This document shows positions 5,122 to 6,684 of a stretch of DNA of 6,684 nucleotides, piece after piece. Origin of the DNA: Hyella sp964606015 (GTDB lineage: Bacteria > Cyanobacteriota > Cyanobacteriia > Cyanobacteriales > Xenococcaceae); NCBI GenBank assembly GCA_964606015.1, contig CAZSEZ010000218.1:1-6684 (forward strand), read 5' to 3'. The notes under the pieces are model-generated. The model ran no database searches and had not been told where the DNA came from. It worked only from the letters and a program-made list of their open reading frames with translations. A program made the translations under genes and the position numbers. Position 1 is the first letter of the stretch. The number at the start of each line of letters is the position of its first letter.

Positions 5122-6684
5122 ATGGTCGCAACACCAATCAAGACAGAAAAGCGGTTAACTATCTCAACCGCTGAGATTGCCCCCGATACCACAACTATTC
5201 GTTCTCTGGACTGGGATCGCGATCGCTTTGATATTGAATTTGGTTTGCAAAACGGGACTACCTACAATTCCTATTTGATTCGTGGGGAAAAAACAGCTCT
5301 GGTTGATACTTCCCATGCCAAGTTTCGCCAGCTCTATCTCGATGCCCTACAAGGTTTAATCGACCCTACAGAGATTGACTACATTATCATTAGCCATACC
5401 GAACCAGACCACAGTGGCCTAGTACAAGATGTTTTGGCTCTAGCTCCTCAAGCAGTAGTCGTTGGCGCAAAGGTTGCAATCAAGTTCCTTGAGGACTTGG
5501 TACATCAACCCTTTGAAAGCCAAATCGTCAAAACTGGAAATAGCATCGACCTAGGCAATGGTCACATTATTGATTTTGTGAATGCCCCCAATCTCCACTG
5601 GCCTGACACGATCTTTAGCTACGATCGCGCCACTAGCATTCTTTATACTTGCGATGCTTTTGGGATGCACTATTGCTCTGAGAGTAATTTTGACGAAGAT
5701 CTCTCCGCAATTTCTAAAGATTATCGTTTTTACTACGATTGTTTGATGGCTCCTAATGCTCGTTCTGTCTTGGGTGCGATGAAACGTATGGACAAGCTAG
5801 GGGAAATCACCACTGTTGCCAATGGACACGGCCCCATCCTGCGCTACAACGTCCAAGAACTGCTCGACCGTTACCAAAAATGGAGCAAAGCCCAAACCAA
5901 AGCGGAAAAAACTGTCGCTGTTTTTTATATTTCAGATTATGGTTATAGCGATCGCTTATCCCAAGCTATTGCTAAAGGAATTACCAAAACTGAAGTAGCC
6001 GTCGAAATGGTGGACTTGCGCTCAGCAGAAAACAACGAAGTTCACGAATTAGTTTCACGGGCTTCGGGGATTGTCTTAGGGATGCCTCCCCTCAACAGCG
6101 AAGATCATCAAGAAATTGTGGCAAATATTGGGACGGTGTTAGCTGCTGCCAAAGAAAAGCAAGTAGTGGGCATGTTTGAGTCCTACGGTGATGATGATGA
6201 ACCCATCGATCCTTTACTCACTAAGTTTAACGACGTCGGATTGAAAAGAGCTTTCCCCGCCATCAGAGTTAAAGAGACTCCTAACGAGTCTACCTATCAG
6301 CTTTGCGAAGAATCGGGAACTGACTTAGGACAGTTGCTGACTCGCGACAAAATGGTTAAGCAAATGAAGTCTCTAGATACTGACCTCGATAAAGCTTTGG
6401 GTCGCATCAGTGGTGGACTTTACATCATCACCGCAACCAAAGAGAGCGTGCGTAGTGCGATGTTGGCTTCTTGGGTATCTCAAGCTAGCTTTGAGCCACC
6501 TGGATTCACGATTGCAGTTGCTAAAGATCGCGCGATCGAGTCTTTAATGCAAGTGGGAGATAGTTTTGTGCTCAATGTTTTGGAAGAAGGCAAATATCAA
6601 CCTTTGATGAAACACTTCCTCAAACGCTTTAAACCTGGTGCAGACCGTTTTGCTGGAGTAGATACTCAAACAGCAGAAAATGGT
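5122..6684 (+). CDS. flv3: Diflavin flavoprotein Flv3 (A-type flavodiiron), 3' end outside window
   Basis: In cyanobacteria Flv3, usually with Flv1, passes electrons from photosystem I acceptors to O2 and makes water (Mehler-like reaction), protecting photosystem I under changing light. The frame opens at ATG 5122 with AGGAG 9 nt upstream and an in-frame TAA at 5104, and runs 521 codons to the window edge without a stop. The order is a metallo-beta-lactamase-like diiron domain (about 25-255), a flavodoxin domain (about 264-405) and the N-terminal part of a flavin reductase domain (from about 424). All diiron ligands are present: HTEPDH (92-97), H159 in NLHWPD, D178 in YTCD and H236 in NGHGP. 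This excludes the ligand-substituted Flv1/Flv2 types. The block GLQNGTTYNSYLI (41-53) and the VDTSHAKFRQLYL segment favour Flv3 over Flv4, from memory of the families. Roughly 50 residues are missing on the right. Confidence 0.9.
   Translation, partial: MVATPIKTEKRLTISTAEIAPDTTTIRSLDWDRDRFDIEFGLQNGTTYNSYLIRGEKTALVDTSHAKFRQLYLDALQGLIDPTEIDYIIISHTEPDHSGLVQDVLALAPQAVVVGAKVAIKFLEDLVHQPFESQIVKTGNSIDLGNGHIIDFVNAPNLHWPDTIFSYDRATSILYTCDAFGMHYCSESNFDEDLSAISKDYRFYYDCLMAPNARSVLGAMKRMDKLGEITTVANGHGPILRYNVQELLDRYQKWSKAQTKAEKTVAVFYISDYGYSDRLSQAIAKGITKTEVAVEMVDLRSAENNEVHELVSRASGIVLGMPPLNSEDHQEIVANIGTVLAAAKEKQVVGMFESYGDDDEPIDPLLTKFNDVGLKRAFPAIRVKETPNESTYQLCEESGTDLGQLLTRDKMVKQMKSLDTDLDKALGRISGGLYIITATKESVRSAMLASWVSQASFEPPGFTIAVAKDRAIESLMQVGDSFVLNVLEEGKYQPLMKHFLKRFKPGADRFAGVDTQTAENG

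Noticed and set aside
5816..5998. Plus-strand 60-codon frame inside flv3
   Set aside because: Overlaps in another frame a stretch encoding the conserved NGHGP ligand block and the start of the flavodoxin domain; it is a shadow of flv3.

Overview
The window looks like chromosomal DNA from a cyanobacterium. It carries an Flv3-type diflavin protein, a family of cyanobacteria and some other phototrophs, and the PyrR and TrmB sequences read as cyanobacterial. Five perfect copies of the HIP1 octamer GCGATCGC occur in 6.7 kb, where about 0.1 is expected by chance. Base composition is AT-rich, especially between genes. I cannot name a genus; a unicellular or baeocyte-forming lineage is only a guess.

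Layout, left to right. A strong intrinsic terminator at the left edge ends a gene lying outside the window. An AT-rich stretch of about 0.9 kb follows, in which the only gene I can support is a 67-residue cysteine-rich protein on the minus strand (346-549), with its own Shine-Dalgarno and a possible promoter. Next come trmB (minus; tRNA m7G46 methyltransferase) and, divergently, a two-gene plus-strand unit made of a calcineurin-like metallophosphoesterase and pyrR. Convergent with pyrR is a minus-strand outer-membrane beta-barrel protein, whose upstream region holds short tandem repeats and dyads. A cupin_5 (DUF985) protein follows on the minus strand. Divergent from it across 101 bp is flv3, which runs off the right edge still open.

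The genes do not form one pathway. TrmB modifies tRNA, PyrR belongs to pyrimidine salvage and regulation, and Flv3 takes part in light-driven reduction of oxygen to water beside photosystem I. The barrel protein is an envelope component, and the phosphoesterase and cupin are conserved enzymes or binding proteins of unknown substrate. I see no mobile element, CRISPR array, tRNA, rRNA or defence island. The least explained items are the small cysteine-rich protein and the structured region upstream of the barrel gene. Nothing here is clear evidence of a new multi-gene system.
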